The notes under the pieces: generated by a model
Database searches by the model: none
The model's input: only the letters and a program-made list of their open reading frames with translations
What the model was told of the DNA's origin: nothing
Assembly (NCBI RefSeq): GCF_007981265.1
Contig: NZ_CP034363.1
Span: 4,030,001-4,094,000, forward strand
DNA length: 64,000 nt
Origin: Pantoea sp. CCBC3-3-1
Lineage (GTDB): Bacteria > Pseudomonadota > Gammaproteobacteria > Enterobacterales > Enterobacteriaceae
Direction of reading: 5' to 3'
Shown: positions 49,360 to 57,913 of the stretch, piece after piece
Numbering within the stretch: the first letter of the stretch is position 1
How the letters are laid out: each line of letters opens with the position of its first letter
Made by a program: the position numbers and the translations under genes

Positions 49360-50019
49360 ATGTTAACCACAAGAAGACTGTTTGATGAAAAGCCATATGA
49401 CCACGAGTTTGAGGCAACCATTACTTACATTGGTGATGACCATCTCGTGCTTGACCAGACACTGTTTTATCCACTTTCAGGGAATCAGGATTATGACATC
49501 GGATTCATTGAAGGCCGTCAGGTTAATGCGGTACATGTTGATGATGTAGGAGAAAGCCGACTGGATTTCACTGCGCCTATAAAGCATTACCTGGCAGTAG
49601 ATGGTCTGGAAATAGGGCAGAAAATAAGCGGAAAGATTGATAGCGTTCGCAGGCTGAATACCATGCGCCTTCATACGGCTAGTCACCTGATTGAATATTT
49701 CCTGAGTAAAACTCCAGATTTTCTTTCCGTTGAGGGGTCTTTCGTGAATGGCCTCAAAGATCGCACTGACTACATACTGGCGAACAATCTTGATCCAAAA
49801 TCTCTTGCCGTTCTTGAGCTGGAAGTTAACGATTTCATCAATCAGGCGCATCCGATAGAATTTCAATTTCAGGATGACATGCGAATCTGGTGTTGCGCAG
49901 GTATAACAATGCCTTGTTGCGGTACACACGTCTCAAATACGATAGAGGTGGGACAGATTAAAATCTCACGTAAAAACAAAGGAAAGGGTGTAAACCGGAT
50001 AGAAACTCAGCTGTTATAA
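49360..50019 (+). CDS. AlaX-type aminoacyl-tRNA editing protein
   Basis: 219-residue free-standing editing domain of the alanyl/threonyl-tRNA synthetase second-additional-domain family. An N-terminal beta-barrel (TRRLFDEKPYDHEFEATITYIGDDHLVLDQT) precedes the editing core. Zinc ligands are seen in HTASH (residues 108-112) and in the late PCCGTHVSNTIEVG. Such proteins deacylate mischarged tRNAs in trans; AlaX clears Ser- or Gly-tRNA(Ala). Position as the last gene of a synthesis-export operon, 10 bp after the exporter, suggests self-protection against misincorporation of the product. The substrate tRNA is unknown. Confidence 0.85.
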   Translation: MLTTRRLFDEKPYDHEFEATITYIGDDHLVLDQTLFYPLSGNQDYDIGFIEGRQVNAVHVDDVGESRLDFTAPIKHYLAVDGLEIGQKISGKIDSVRRLNTMRLHTASHLIEYFLSKTPDFLSVEGSFVNGLKDRTDYILANNLDPKSLAVLELEVNDFINQAHPIEFQFQDDMRIWCCAGITMPCCGTHVSNTIEVGQIKISRKNKGKGVNRIETQLL

Positions 50020-50108
50020 TTTCTGGTCAGTAGGTGCACCAAAAAAATCTTTTGCACCCTCAAATTGTCTTCCGGCGGTTTCAGGGTGCTCTCAAATTGA
50101 TAAGGGGG

Positions 50109-50139
50109 TTGAGGTCCAACGGAACGAAAACGTACGTTA
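50109..50139. repeat. Inner partial copy of the ter-module repeat
   Basis: Thirty-one bases beginning TTGAGGTCCAAC match the outer end of the right repeat (TCGAGGTCCAAC at 63643) at roughly three quarters of positions, in the same orientation. It forms an inverted pair with the left repeat end at 50250-50283. Confidence 0.55.
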
Positions 50140-50185
50140 GTGAAGTAACTAACTGATAAATATAAACATAACAAGCATGAGAATA

Positions 50186-50283
50186 CCCGGTAAATAGCAT
50201 TTAACAGGCCCTGATGTCTACCAATCGATTTTTTATACGCTTATTTTTTTCTTATCGTACGTTTCCGTACGGTTGGCCCTCGA
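50186..50283. repeat. Left 98-bp inverted repeat of the ter module
   Basis: Aligns without gaps to the reverse complement of 63643-63740, with about 17 mismatches in 98 positions by hand count. The most conserved end contains CGTACGTTTCCGTACGGTTG-like sequence with two CGTACG palindromes. The pair brackets 13.4 kb containing all ter genes. Confidence 0.75.
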
Positions 50284-50431
50284 ACCCTGTTAGCAGCACG
50301 ACCACTTCTCTACCGGACAAACCCCAAGAAGAATGCAGGCCCGGCCTCAAGAAATTATTTATTCGGCTACCGAAGACACTTATGACATAAAAATATACTC
50401 TTCCAGTACTTATAACCTTATGGTCAGGGAA

Positions 50432-51646
50432 ATGGGACTAAGATTTCGAAAATCAATAAGCATCATGCCGGGAGTCAGGCTAAACCTCAGTGGTTCCGGT
50501 GCGAGCATGAGCGTGGGGCCGCGAGGTGCATCTGTGTCGTTCGGTAAGAGAGGAACATACGCAAACTTTGGTCTGCCAGGTACCGGCCTTAGCTACCGGA
50601 CACGGCTGGACCGGGCAAGTTCTTCAAGCAGACAGAGAGCACAGCAAGCCGAAGCTAATGCCCAGCTGCGTGATGAGCTTGAGAGGGAAGTTGAGGCGCT
50701 AAACAGCGCCGTTGATGCCATCATTAATATCCATTTGCTGACGCCTGACCCCAGAACCGGGCATACATACTCTGAGTTACTTAATTATTATCGTGAACTG
50801 GCACTCAAGCCATATGCAGTACCAGCTCCTGTTCGCCCCGATAAACCACTCCCGTTGTCTGAACCACCTCGGCCGGACGATGATCATGGTCGTGGTTTCA
50901 TTGGCAGAGTGTTCGAGTCTGCAGATGCCCGTCAGGAGCGGCAGCGTCTGAATCTGGAAAGGTGGCAACTTGAAGTCGAAATGTGCCAGCAAGAAAATGC
51001 GCTTACCCTGAAACGTTACCAGACAGCGCGGCAGCTCTGGGCAGAACAATATTCTCACTGGCAGTATGACGCAGCTGAACACGATAAAAAGATTCAACAT
51101 ACGGCTGAAGATATCGACCGTCGTTTTGCAGCTGACAGTGGGTATTTTGAATCTTTGTTAACTGAGGTGCTTCAGGCAACCGACTGGCCCCGTGAAACAT
51201 TGGTGGCCTTCCAGGTTGAACCAGAACGCTCTGTCATCATGATCGAAATCGACTGTCCTGAGGTTGAAGATATGCCGACCTCGACGGTTCGATTAAATGC
51301 TAAGGGAACGGAGATTCTGGAAAAAGAAATTTCGCAGAAGGCAGTCCGGGAAAGATACGCGCTACACGTACACGGTATTCTGATGAGGGTAGCCGGTATG
51401 GCATTCTGTGCCCTTCCCTTTGAGAAAGTCGTTATTAGCGGTTACACGCAGCGTATAAGCAAGCAAAGTGGCTTTCTGGAGGATGAGTATATTGTTTCTG
51501 CAAGAATCAACAGACGAGATTTTGAGGCATTGAATTTCAACAATCTGGAGTGCGTCAATCCGGTTGAGGCTTTTGAACGCTTTGAAGTGCAAAGACGAAT
51601 GAACTCGACATATCTCTTCCAGTCCATCACGCCTTTGAGTGCTTAA
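50432..51646 (+). CDS. DUF4236 domain protein
   Basis: 404-residue protein from the ATG at 50432 (MGLRFRKSISIMPG), matching the usual start of DUF4236 proteins. The first 60 residues form the DUF4236 domain (RLNLSGSGASMSVGPRGASVSFGKRGTYANFGLPGTGLSYRTRL, glycine/serine repeats). A charged alpha-helical region (about 70-270) and a unique C-terminal domain follow. Function unknown. It lies just inside the left repeat of the ter module, convergent with terF, and shares a terminator with it. A longer in-frame reading from 50333 is possible but less likely. Confidence 0.72.
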   Translation: MGLRFRKSISIMPGVRLNLSGSGASMSVGPRGASVSFGKRGTYANFGLPGTGLSYRTRLDRASSSSRQRAQQAEANAQLRDELEREVEALNSAVDAIINIHLLTPDPRTGHTYSELLNYYRELALKPYAVPAPVRPDKPLPLSEPPRPDDDHGRGFIGRVFESADARQERQRLNLERWQLEVEMCQQENALTLKRYQTARQLWAEQYSHWQYDAAEHDKKIQHTAEDIDRRFAADSGYFESLLTEVLQATDWPRETLVAFQVEPERSVIMIEIDCPEVEDMPTSTVRLNAKGTEILEKEISQKAVRERYALHVHGILMRVAGMAFCALPFEKVVISGYTQRISKQSGFLEDEYIVSARINRRDFEALNFNNLECVNPVEAFERFEVQRRMNSTYLFQSITPLSA

Positions 51647-51647
51647 C

Positions 51648-51670
51648 AAAACCGGCCATCTGGCCGGTTT
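51648..51670. terminator. Bidirectional terminator between the DUF4236 gene and terF
   Basis: AAAACCGGCCA / TGGCCGGTTT hairpin in the convergent gap. Its stem is the same as that at 39334-39356. Confidence 0.85.
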
Positions 51671-51678
51671 CGCATTAT

Positions 51679-52935
51679 TCAGCGGCAGATCCCCTCTCTG
51701 CGTGCTGCATCTAACCACTCTCTGAACTCAACTAGCAACTGGTCATAGAGGTATTCATCGCTCAGCCGCTCGTAATTATCGATCGGGAAAAAGTGGGTGT
51801 TATCGACCGGACGTCCGCTAAGGTTGTCGAGTTTTTCCAGAATCCCGTAATTGTTGCCCCCCAGACCAACGAATTTGAAGAATATCGGGCAACCAGAAGA
51901 TTCGACGATCTTCTCTTTAATTTCACGGGTCTTGTTTATGCCACCATCAGTGATGAACACGACATAAACCGGTAACGTTGAATTCCTGAACTCACGAATG
52001 ATATCAGCCAGCACTGGTGGCTCATTGTTGGTGCCGCCCAACCCAGGCAATATTTCCCACATACCTTTCTTGCCGTTTTTCTGAACCCGTTCAATGTAAC
52101 CATCCAAATTGTCGAGGGTCACATCTTCATACCGTTTGTGTTTTTCGGCAAAGCCCCAGACCGGCATTGAACCATCATCATCGAACTGGACAGCCAGAGC
52201 TGCAATCCTTTCTAAAACTTTCTGCACATTGCCTTTCTTGAACTGCGCGGTCATTGACCCGGATGCATCCAGTACAAAGGCAACCTGGGCTTTTACGTCT
52301 GAGAGACGATGCTTTTCCAGACTGACGCGTATGGGTTTCGCCAGGCTGACCAGTGCCGGTGCCTTCGCCAGCTTTTTCTCCAGGCTGACAGTCGTATTTG
52401 AGGCTGGAACAGGAGCTGCAGATGGAGCTGGCTCAGGGCTTGCGACATCCACCCCAAAGTGAAGAGCCAGCGGATGCAGACCACCATCAAATCCCTGACC
52501 TACAGCGCGAATTTTGAATTGCCCATTGTGGCGATAGATATGAGCTACGATCAGCGCTTTCTCACTTCTTCCCTGCAGCGGCACGTTAAATGTATGGCCG
52601 TCGACGGTCATTTTGAGCTGATCAAGTCCATCCAGTGTATCCGGACCGTCAATCACAACGGTCAGGGCAATTTTGGAAACAGATGAGGGAAGAGTGGACA
52701 GATTGACAGCAAAGAAGGTATCACCCTGCTCAGAGCGCATAGTAACGCTTTTATTCGCGTTGCTGTTATTGTTGAAGAAGAGCATATCTTCATCTGCATG
52801 CGTTTTATCATTTTCTCTCAGGAGAAAAGCCGATGCATCTAAGTCGCTGCGAAATGTTGTCTTCTGAGTATAGGAGAGGCGAACCTCTATCTGGCTGGCA
52901 CTAATAACAGTATTCTGACCGGGTAAAAGATCCAT
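51679..52935 (-). CDS. terF: TerF: TerD-domain and von Willebrand A protein
   Basis: 418-residue cytosolic protein combining an N-terminal TerD-like calcium-binding domain (about residues 1-165, ending GQFKIRAVGQGFDGGL) with a C-terminal vWA domain from about residue 215. The MIDAS motif is DASGSMT, and a downstream VFITDGG is present. TerF is an accessory member of the ter stress system. The ATG at 52935 (MDLLPGQN) sits behind GGGG; another ATG lies four codons upstream. It follows the terE terminator and is probably expressed partly by readthrough. Confidence 0.88.
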   Translation of the reverse strand: MDLLPGQNTVISASQIEVRLSYTQKTTFRSDLDASAFLLRENDKTHADEDMLFFNNNSNANKSVTMRSEQGDTFFAVNLSTLPSSVSKIALTVVIDGPDTLDGLDQLKMTVDGHTFNVPLQGRSEKALIVAHIYRHNGQFKIRAVGQGFDGGLHPLALHFGVDVASPEPAPSAAPVPASNTTVSLEKKLAKAPALVSLAKPIRVSLEKHRLSDVKAQVAFVLDASGSMTAQFKKGNVQKVLERIAALAVQFDDDGSMPVWGFAEKHKRYEDVTLDNLDGYIERVQKNGKKGMWEILPGLGGTNNEPPVLADIIREFRNSTLPVYVVFITDGGINKTREIKEKIVESSGCPIFFKFVGLGGNNYGILEKLDNLSGRPVDNTHFFPIDNYERLSDEYLYDQLLVEFREWLDAARREGICR

Positions 52936-52975
52936 ATTAATCCCCATTAATCACGTTACACCTGCCAACACAGGC

Positions 52976-53006
52976 AAAAAAAAGCCCCTTCAAAATGGAA
53001 GAGGCT
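52976..53006 (-). terminator. terE-terF intergenic terminator
   Basis: On the minus strand AGCCTCTTC / GAAGGGGCT stem (one G-U) followed by eight T, 17 bp past the terE stop. It would reduce terF expression relative to terZABCDE. Confidence 0.82.
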
Positions 53007-53022
53007 GATACAGAGTTTTTAT

Positions 53023-53598
53023 TTAGACGCTGACGCCATGCTGTGAAGCCAGAGCGGACAGGCCACCCGCAAACCCCTGGCCTACGGCTTTGAACTTCCA
53101 CTCACCGTTGTGGCGATACAGTTCGCCGAATACCATTGCTGTTTCGGTGCTGGCATCTTCAGACAGGTCGTAACGCGCGATTTCCGCATTGTTGTCTTCG
53201 TTCACGATGCGGATGTAAGCGTTAGATACCATGCCGAAGTTTTGCTTACGGGCTTCAGCGTCATAGATGGTGACGGCAAAGACCGCTTTCTGAACGTCAG
53301 CCGGTACAGTAGCCAGGGAGATTTTAACCTGTTCATCATCACCCTCGCCTTCACCAGTACGGTTGTCACCCTGGTGAACGACAGAGCCGTCAGGGCTTTT
53401 CGCATTGTTGAAGAAAACGAAATGCTGATCACTCAGCACTTTCCGTCTGCGCCAACCAGGAATACAGAGGCATCCAGATCGAATGCCTGACCATCAGTCA
53501 CACGAGAGGTCCCAGCCAAGACCTGCGATTGCTTTGGTCATGGTTGGTGCTTCTTTGGACAGGTTTACGTTACCGCCTTTCGTCAGGTTAACTGCCAT
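53023..53598 (-). pseudogene. terE: terE with two compensating indels
   Basis: TerD-family tellurite/stress-resistance protein. The start [20 protein letters not shown] at 53598 and the C-terminal [12 protein letters not shown] to ASQHGVSV region are both clearly TerE. Between them the frame is lost: one extra base near 53488-53492 (GAC-CTCT-CGT) leads to an immediate TGA. A missing base near 53440 restores the original frame. The net length (576 bp) equals an intact 191-codon gene. It is disrupted as read; either a decayed copy or two sequence errors. Confidence 0.8.
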
Positions 53599-53672
53599 GT
53601 TTAATTCCTCATTGCTTTAGGCTAATGCCCGGTCAAACCGGGCGTAAGATCACTGCGTAATGTGAAACGCTA

Positions 53673-54250
53673 TTAAGACGCGTTGATACCGTACTGAGCA
53701 CAAACTGAACCCAGACCACCTGCATAACCCTGGCCTACGGCACGGAATTTCCATTCACCAGCATGGCGATACAGTTCACCAAACAGCATTGCGGTTTCAG
53801 TGCTGGCATCCTCAGACAGATCATAGCGAGCGGCTTCAACATTGCTGTCGTTGTTCACCAGGCGAATGAAGGCGTTCGCGACCTGACCGAAAGACTGACG
53901 GCGTTTGTTGCATCATGGATGGTGACCACGAATACAATCTTGGTCACTTCCTGCGGTACGCGGTTCAGTTCAATAATCAGTGATTCGTCATCGCCTTCAC
54001 CTTCGCCGGTTCGGTTGTCACCGGTATGGGTAACGGAACCGTCAGAGGATTTCAGGTTGTTGTAGAAGATGAAGTCGTTATCACCACGAGCTTTGCCAGC
54101 GTCAGTCAGCAGGAAAGCTGATGCATCCAGGTCGAAGTCCTGACCATCGGTAGAGCGGGTATCCCAGCCCAGACCGATTTTCACGTTTTTCAAAGTCGGG
54201 TCAACTTTAGAAAGTGATACGTTGCCGCCTTTAGAGAGAGTCACTGCCAT
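53673..54250 (-). pseudogene. terD: terD with a one-base deletion
   Basis: TerD is the key calcium-binding protein of the ter operon. The N-terminal 120 residues ([20 protein letters not shown] to VVTIHDAT) and the C-terminal 60 residues ([23 protein letters not shown] to CAQYGINAS) are intact but in different frames. The expected [17 protein letters not shown] is readable after adding one base near 53905. The 578-bp span is one base short of a 192-residue gene. Same ambiguity as terE: decay or sequence error. Confidence 0.82.
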
Positions 54251-54307
54251 GTTGTTATCCTCAAATCGTGTTGGTGCATACCTTGTATGCTGTGATTAAC
54301 GACGCGG

Positions 54308-55350
54308 TTAATCGCGCCCTTCTTCTGTCTGCTCATCTTTAGCCGGGAAAAGCAGACTTGCAATGATACCTGCTGCCAGTACACCCAAACCACGTAGAGG
54401 CTCATGGTCGCACTGATTGAATAGCCGTGATGGAAAAAGTGCTCAGTTGCGTTCAGACCCAGCTTCACGGCGATGAAGAACAGTAAAACGATAACGGCTT
54501 TTTCCAGATGAACCAGATACTGCTTCAGTCCCTCAAGCACAAAGTAAAGCGTACGCAGGCCGAGGATAGCGAACATCATGGCGCTGTATACGATCAGTGG
54601 CTCACGGCTGACCGCGATGACTGCAGGAACTGAATCGAATGCAAACATCACATCTGAAAGTTCAACAACGGCTAAACAGAGAAGCATCGGGGTTGCGTAA
54701 CGCGCTGCTTTGGACAAGCGTCCCACCTGAACATCGGCATTTTCTGGTTTAGCCAGCTCTGCATCCACTTCCTTCTGGCTGATTACGAATGCATTACCCT
54801 TGAGCTTTGGCCAGATAGGATAGAACCGTTTGACCATGCGGTAAGCCAGATGCTGCGAGTAGTCTTCGATTTCATCGTCATTATTGCCGCCTTTCAGCAT
54901 CATTACCGCAGTCCAGCCCACGATGACTGCGAACACAACTTCCACCCACGGGCCCAGAGCAAGCAGACTGGTACCGATGGCAACGAAAATGCCACGGAAC
55001 ACGATTGCGCCGATAATCCCCCAATACAACACGCGATGACGGAAGTTATTCGGAATGGCGAACCATGAGAAAATAGCCATCATGACAAACAGGTTGTCGA
55101 CCGACAGCACTTTTTCCAGGGCGTAACCTGTTACGAACAGACTCGCAACTTCCGGACCGTGATGGATGTACAGGAAGCCCGCAAATGCCAGCGCCATGAA
55201 GATCCAGAAGACCGACCAGGCAGCAGCGCTCTTCAGAGAGATTGGCTTGTCATGGCGGTGCATGAACAAGTCGATAAAAATGGCACCTACTGACAGCAGC
55301 AGGAAAACTGCTACCGTCTCGATCGGGAACCCGATGTGGGTGGATTGCAT
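54308..55350 (-). pseudogene. terC: terC with a C-terminal frameshift
   Basis: Integral membrane protein with about nine helices, the likely metal/ion-handling centre of the ter system. It is intact from MQSTHIGFPIETVAVF to SATMSLYVV. One missing base near 54384-54391 then replaces the normal tail, which reads LGVLAAGIIASLLFPAKDEQ in the other frame and would stop at 54308. As read, the frame runs on to 54241 with an unrelated tail after loss of most of the last helix. The core may still function, so this is a mild lesion or a sequencing error. Confidence 0.8.
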
Positions 55351-55384
55351 GTGTTTAGCTCCAGAGATTGAAAGTCAGTAACCG

Positions 55385-55840
55385 TTACAGGCCAAACTCG
55401 CTGGTCGTAAAGCCGAGGGCTTCAATGATTTCGCGAGCGTTTGCCATTTCGGTTTCATCAAAATTACCGTCGCTTTTCGCCACAGCGATGCCCACACGGA
55501 CAGCTAACTGCGCCTGCTCTGGTTTATTTTTAAGTGCAAGGATGTACTTCATGGTTTCGCCCTTCCCAACCTCAATGTCGAAATTGAAAGACGTCACCAG
55601 CTTGTTGAAAAATTCGATCACCTCTGTGGTGTCGAAGATGTTCAGCTCAGGCGATTCACGCAGGAACCCCATCATTTTCATCTTCTCTTCAGAACTGACG
55701 CCATCGCTTGAGACAGCAATACGAGCGCAGACTGCTACTGTGCCTTCAAGGAAAGCGCGGTTCTTGTAGCGCCCGACCTGTTTGGTCAGCTCGTCACGAC
55801 CGGAATTAAATGACTCTTTAAGCTTGTTGAAGAAACTCAT
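55385..55840 (-). CDS. terB: TerB
   Basis: 151-residue cytosolic all-helical protein of the TerB family, with conserved acidic metal-binding positions (AVSSDGVSSEEK and AKSDGNFDETE repeats). TerB is reported to associate with TerC at the inner membrane. Length and sequence are those of intact TerB. It follows terA by 19 bp and precedes terC by 34 bp. Confidence 0.95.
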   Translation of the reverse strand: MSFFNKLKESFNSGRDELTKQVGRYKNRAFLEGTVAVCARIAVSSDGVSSEEKMKMMGFLRESPELNIFDTTEVIEFFNKLVTSFNFDIEVGKGETMKYILALKNKPEQAQLAVRVGIAVAKSDGNFDETEMANAREIIEALGFTTSEFGL

Positions 55841-55859
55841 GTCTACCCCTCTTTGTTAA

Positions 55860-57026
55860 CTATTTAGAGCCAGCTTTCCAGCTGAAACCCCAACCGAAAG
55901 CCTGATCCAGCTCCTGATGGCCGCCGAAGTAACGGTTGATACGCTCCACGCGGATCGCACCCCCTTCATTGACCAGACGGGCAATGGCGCACATGTTCTG
56001 ACGGTTGTTACCTTCAGTCATGAACGTTTCAACGGGTGGCTGTCCCGGTACAGTGATGGTCACCGAACCGTCCGTGTTTTCCCAGCTCGGTACGCCTTCA
56101 TAAATAAAGGCAAAGACCAGCACTTCACGGATGTGTTTCCATTCAGAACCGTTGATATGGATCCACTCACCGTCACTGACCGAACCCGTGCGATCGTCAC
56201 CCTGAAGTTCGACGTAAGGTTCATTTCGGAAGCTGCCAAACCGATTACCCAGCGCCTGAACAATTGTGCGGTGTCCATCAGAGAGCTCAACAAACGCAGC
56301 AAGGTCCAGATCGATACCTTTTTTGTTGTTGAATATCCCCTTCAGGAAACCTTCGTCGCCTGAGCTTCCTCGCTGGTTCCAGTTGAGATTGATTTGGATT
56401 TGGCCGTAATCATCCTTTTTGGTCAGGCTGATTGAGGGCTTTTCCTTGGTGAGACTGACCTTACTCAGGTTAACTTTTGGTGCTGGTTCTGGTGCTGGTG
56501 CTAGAGGAGGTGTCGGGCTGGCTGCAGGAGCATCAGAGATATCCACTCCAAAGTGCTCAGCCAGTGGTTTAAGCCCGCCATTAAAACCTTGTGACACAAA
56601 GCGGAACTTCCATTCACCATTACGTCGGTAGAGCTCACCCAGAATCAGCGCCGCCTCAGTACGCCCTGTGAGGTCGACATGACTGCGCAAGATAACGTTG
56701 CCATTCGCTTCAACCTGAATCGCCAGGCGCTCGGTCTGAGAAACGTTTTTTCCTGCATCACAGGTTGCGGTGAAAGCCACCTTTTGTACATCCTGACGCA
56801 GCTGCGGCAGATTGACCGAGAACATGGTTTCATTACCAGATGAGGAGTAACGGATGGTGTTGTCATCATTCTCACGCTGGCCGTAAAAAATCATATCCAG
56901 ATCGCCACGCACCTTACCATTGTCATACAGACGGAAGGACGACACATCTACGGGTGTGCCGGAGGATATACGTACCACCAGCGACTGGTCAGGAACGGGG
57001 GCATTGCCCCCCGGCGTCAGGTTCAT
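55860..57026 (-). CDS. terA: TerA
   Basis: 388-residue ter-operon protein with two tandem TerD-like domains (about residues 1-165 and 205-388) joined by a Pro/Ala-rich linker (APAASPTPPLAPAPEPAPK). The second domain contains DLDLAAFVELSDGHRT-type sequence. The start codon overlaps the terZ stop (TAATG), so the two are translationally coupled. It is intact. Confidence 0.95.
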   Translation of the reverse strand: MNLTPGGNAPVPDQSLVVRISSGTPVDVSSFRLYDNGKVRGDLDMIFYGQRENDDNTIRYSSSGNETMFSVNLPQLRQDVQKVAFTATCDAGKNVSQTERLAIQVEANGNVILRSHVDLTGRTEAALILGELYRRNGEWKFRFVSQGFNGGLKPLAEHFGVDISDAPAASPTPPLAPAPEPAPKVNLSKVSLTKEKPSISLTKKDDYGQIQINLNWNQRGSSGDEGFLKGIFNNKKGIDLDLAAFVELSDGHRTIVQALGNRFGSFRNEPYVELQGDDRTGSVSDGEWIHINGSEWKHIREVLVFAFIYEGVPSWENTDGSVTITVPGQPPVETFMTEGNNRQNMCAIARLVNEGGAIRVERINRYFGGHQELDQAFGWGFSWKAGSK

Positions 57027-57604
57027 TAGCGGGTTACCGCTTGGATATCAGGGATCATGTCCTGAATGGTGCGGCCACGCGATGCATTACCGTGAGCGGT
57101 AAAGTTCCACTCACCGCCGCTGCGGCTCAGAGAAGCGATGATGACCGCCGTGTGTGAGCCCTGTTCAGTGAGTGTGTATTTAGCCAGCTCTTTGCCCTGC
57201 TGATCGACAACGCGGCAGAATGCATTTTCGACATCATTGAAGCTCTGTCCTGTAAAACTGTTTACTGTGAGGACCAGGTGCTCAACATTTGATGGGAGAC
57301 GGGACAGGTCAGCGATGATTTTTTCGTCGTCACCATTACCTTCGCCTGTACGGTTGTCACCACTGTGCTGAATTGAGCCATCGTTAGACTTCAGCTGGCG
57401 GAACCAGACTGTATCAATAACGTTGCCCGAAGTGCCTAACATGACGCAGCTTGCATCGAGGTCGATGCTGTCACCACCGCCAAGTAACTTGCCAAACAAT
57501 CCTTTCTTTTTAGCAGGATCCCAGCCGAGGCCGAACTGAATTTGTGAAATTGCGCTGCTGGATTTAGCCAAAGAAATTGTCTGATTCTTACTTAAAGATA
57601 CCAT
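57026..57604 (-). CDS. terZ: TerZ
   Basis: 192-residue TerD-family calcium-binding protein, first gene of the leftward terZABCDE(F) operon. Conserved family segments are visible: [38 protein letters not shown] and the final GGEWNFTAHG. The ATG at 57604 is preferred over the GTG one codon upstream. It is divergent from the biosynthetic ter genes across a 309-bp AT-rich control region. Confidence 0.95.
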   Translation of the reverse strand: MVSLSKNQTISLAKSSSAISQIQFGLGWDPAKKKGLFGKLLGGGDSIDLDASCVMLGTSGNVIDTVWFRQLKSNDGSIQHSGDNRTGEGNGDDEKIIADLSRLPSNVEHLVLTVNSFTGQSFNDVENAFCRVVDQQGKELAKYTLTEQGSHTAVIIASLSRSGGEWNFTAHGNASRGRTIQDMIPDIQAVTR

Positions 57605-57913
57605 CACATCCCCTTACTGATAGGTGTTATTGCTGTAGTAAAATTGTCGATAATTTCAAAGCAAAACAATCATAACATGACTTTTTACACTCGCAATAAT
57701 GCAATCATGTAGTGATACTTTAATAATGATTATGTTATTGATGTAAAAGGTTATTTAATTTATTCATGGAATTAAGTCAAATTATGTAAAGACATAAAAT
57801 TTAGTTTACATACGGCAAGTCTGAAATAATCATAATATGATTGCTTAAAAAATCAGATATGCTTACACTCACCGAATCGTCATTTCAGCATCAAATCCAA
57901 GGAATACTTCAGA
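57605..57913. promoter_or_regulatory. Divergent ter control region
   Basis: AT-rich 309 bp between terZ and the ATP-grasp gene. Leftward promoter candidate: TTGCGA (57691-57696) and TATGAT (57669-57674), 16-bp spacer. Rightward candidate: TTGCTT (57841-57846) and TACACT (57864-57869), 17-bp spacer. The palindrome AATCATAATATGATT at 57828-57842 touches the rightward -35 and is a candidate operator, possibly for TerW encoded at the end of the rightward genes. Confidence 0.6.

Larger units (their letters stand above)
50020..50431. other. Junction between the amino-acid operon and the ter module
   Basis: About 410 bp with no gene, unless the DUF4236 protein starts earlier at 50333. It holds the left 98-bp inverted repeat (50186-50283) and a shorter related copy in opposite orientation (50109-50139). 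The rest is AT-rich. Confidence 0.7.
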
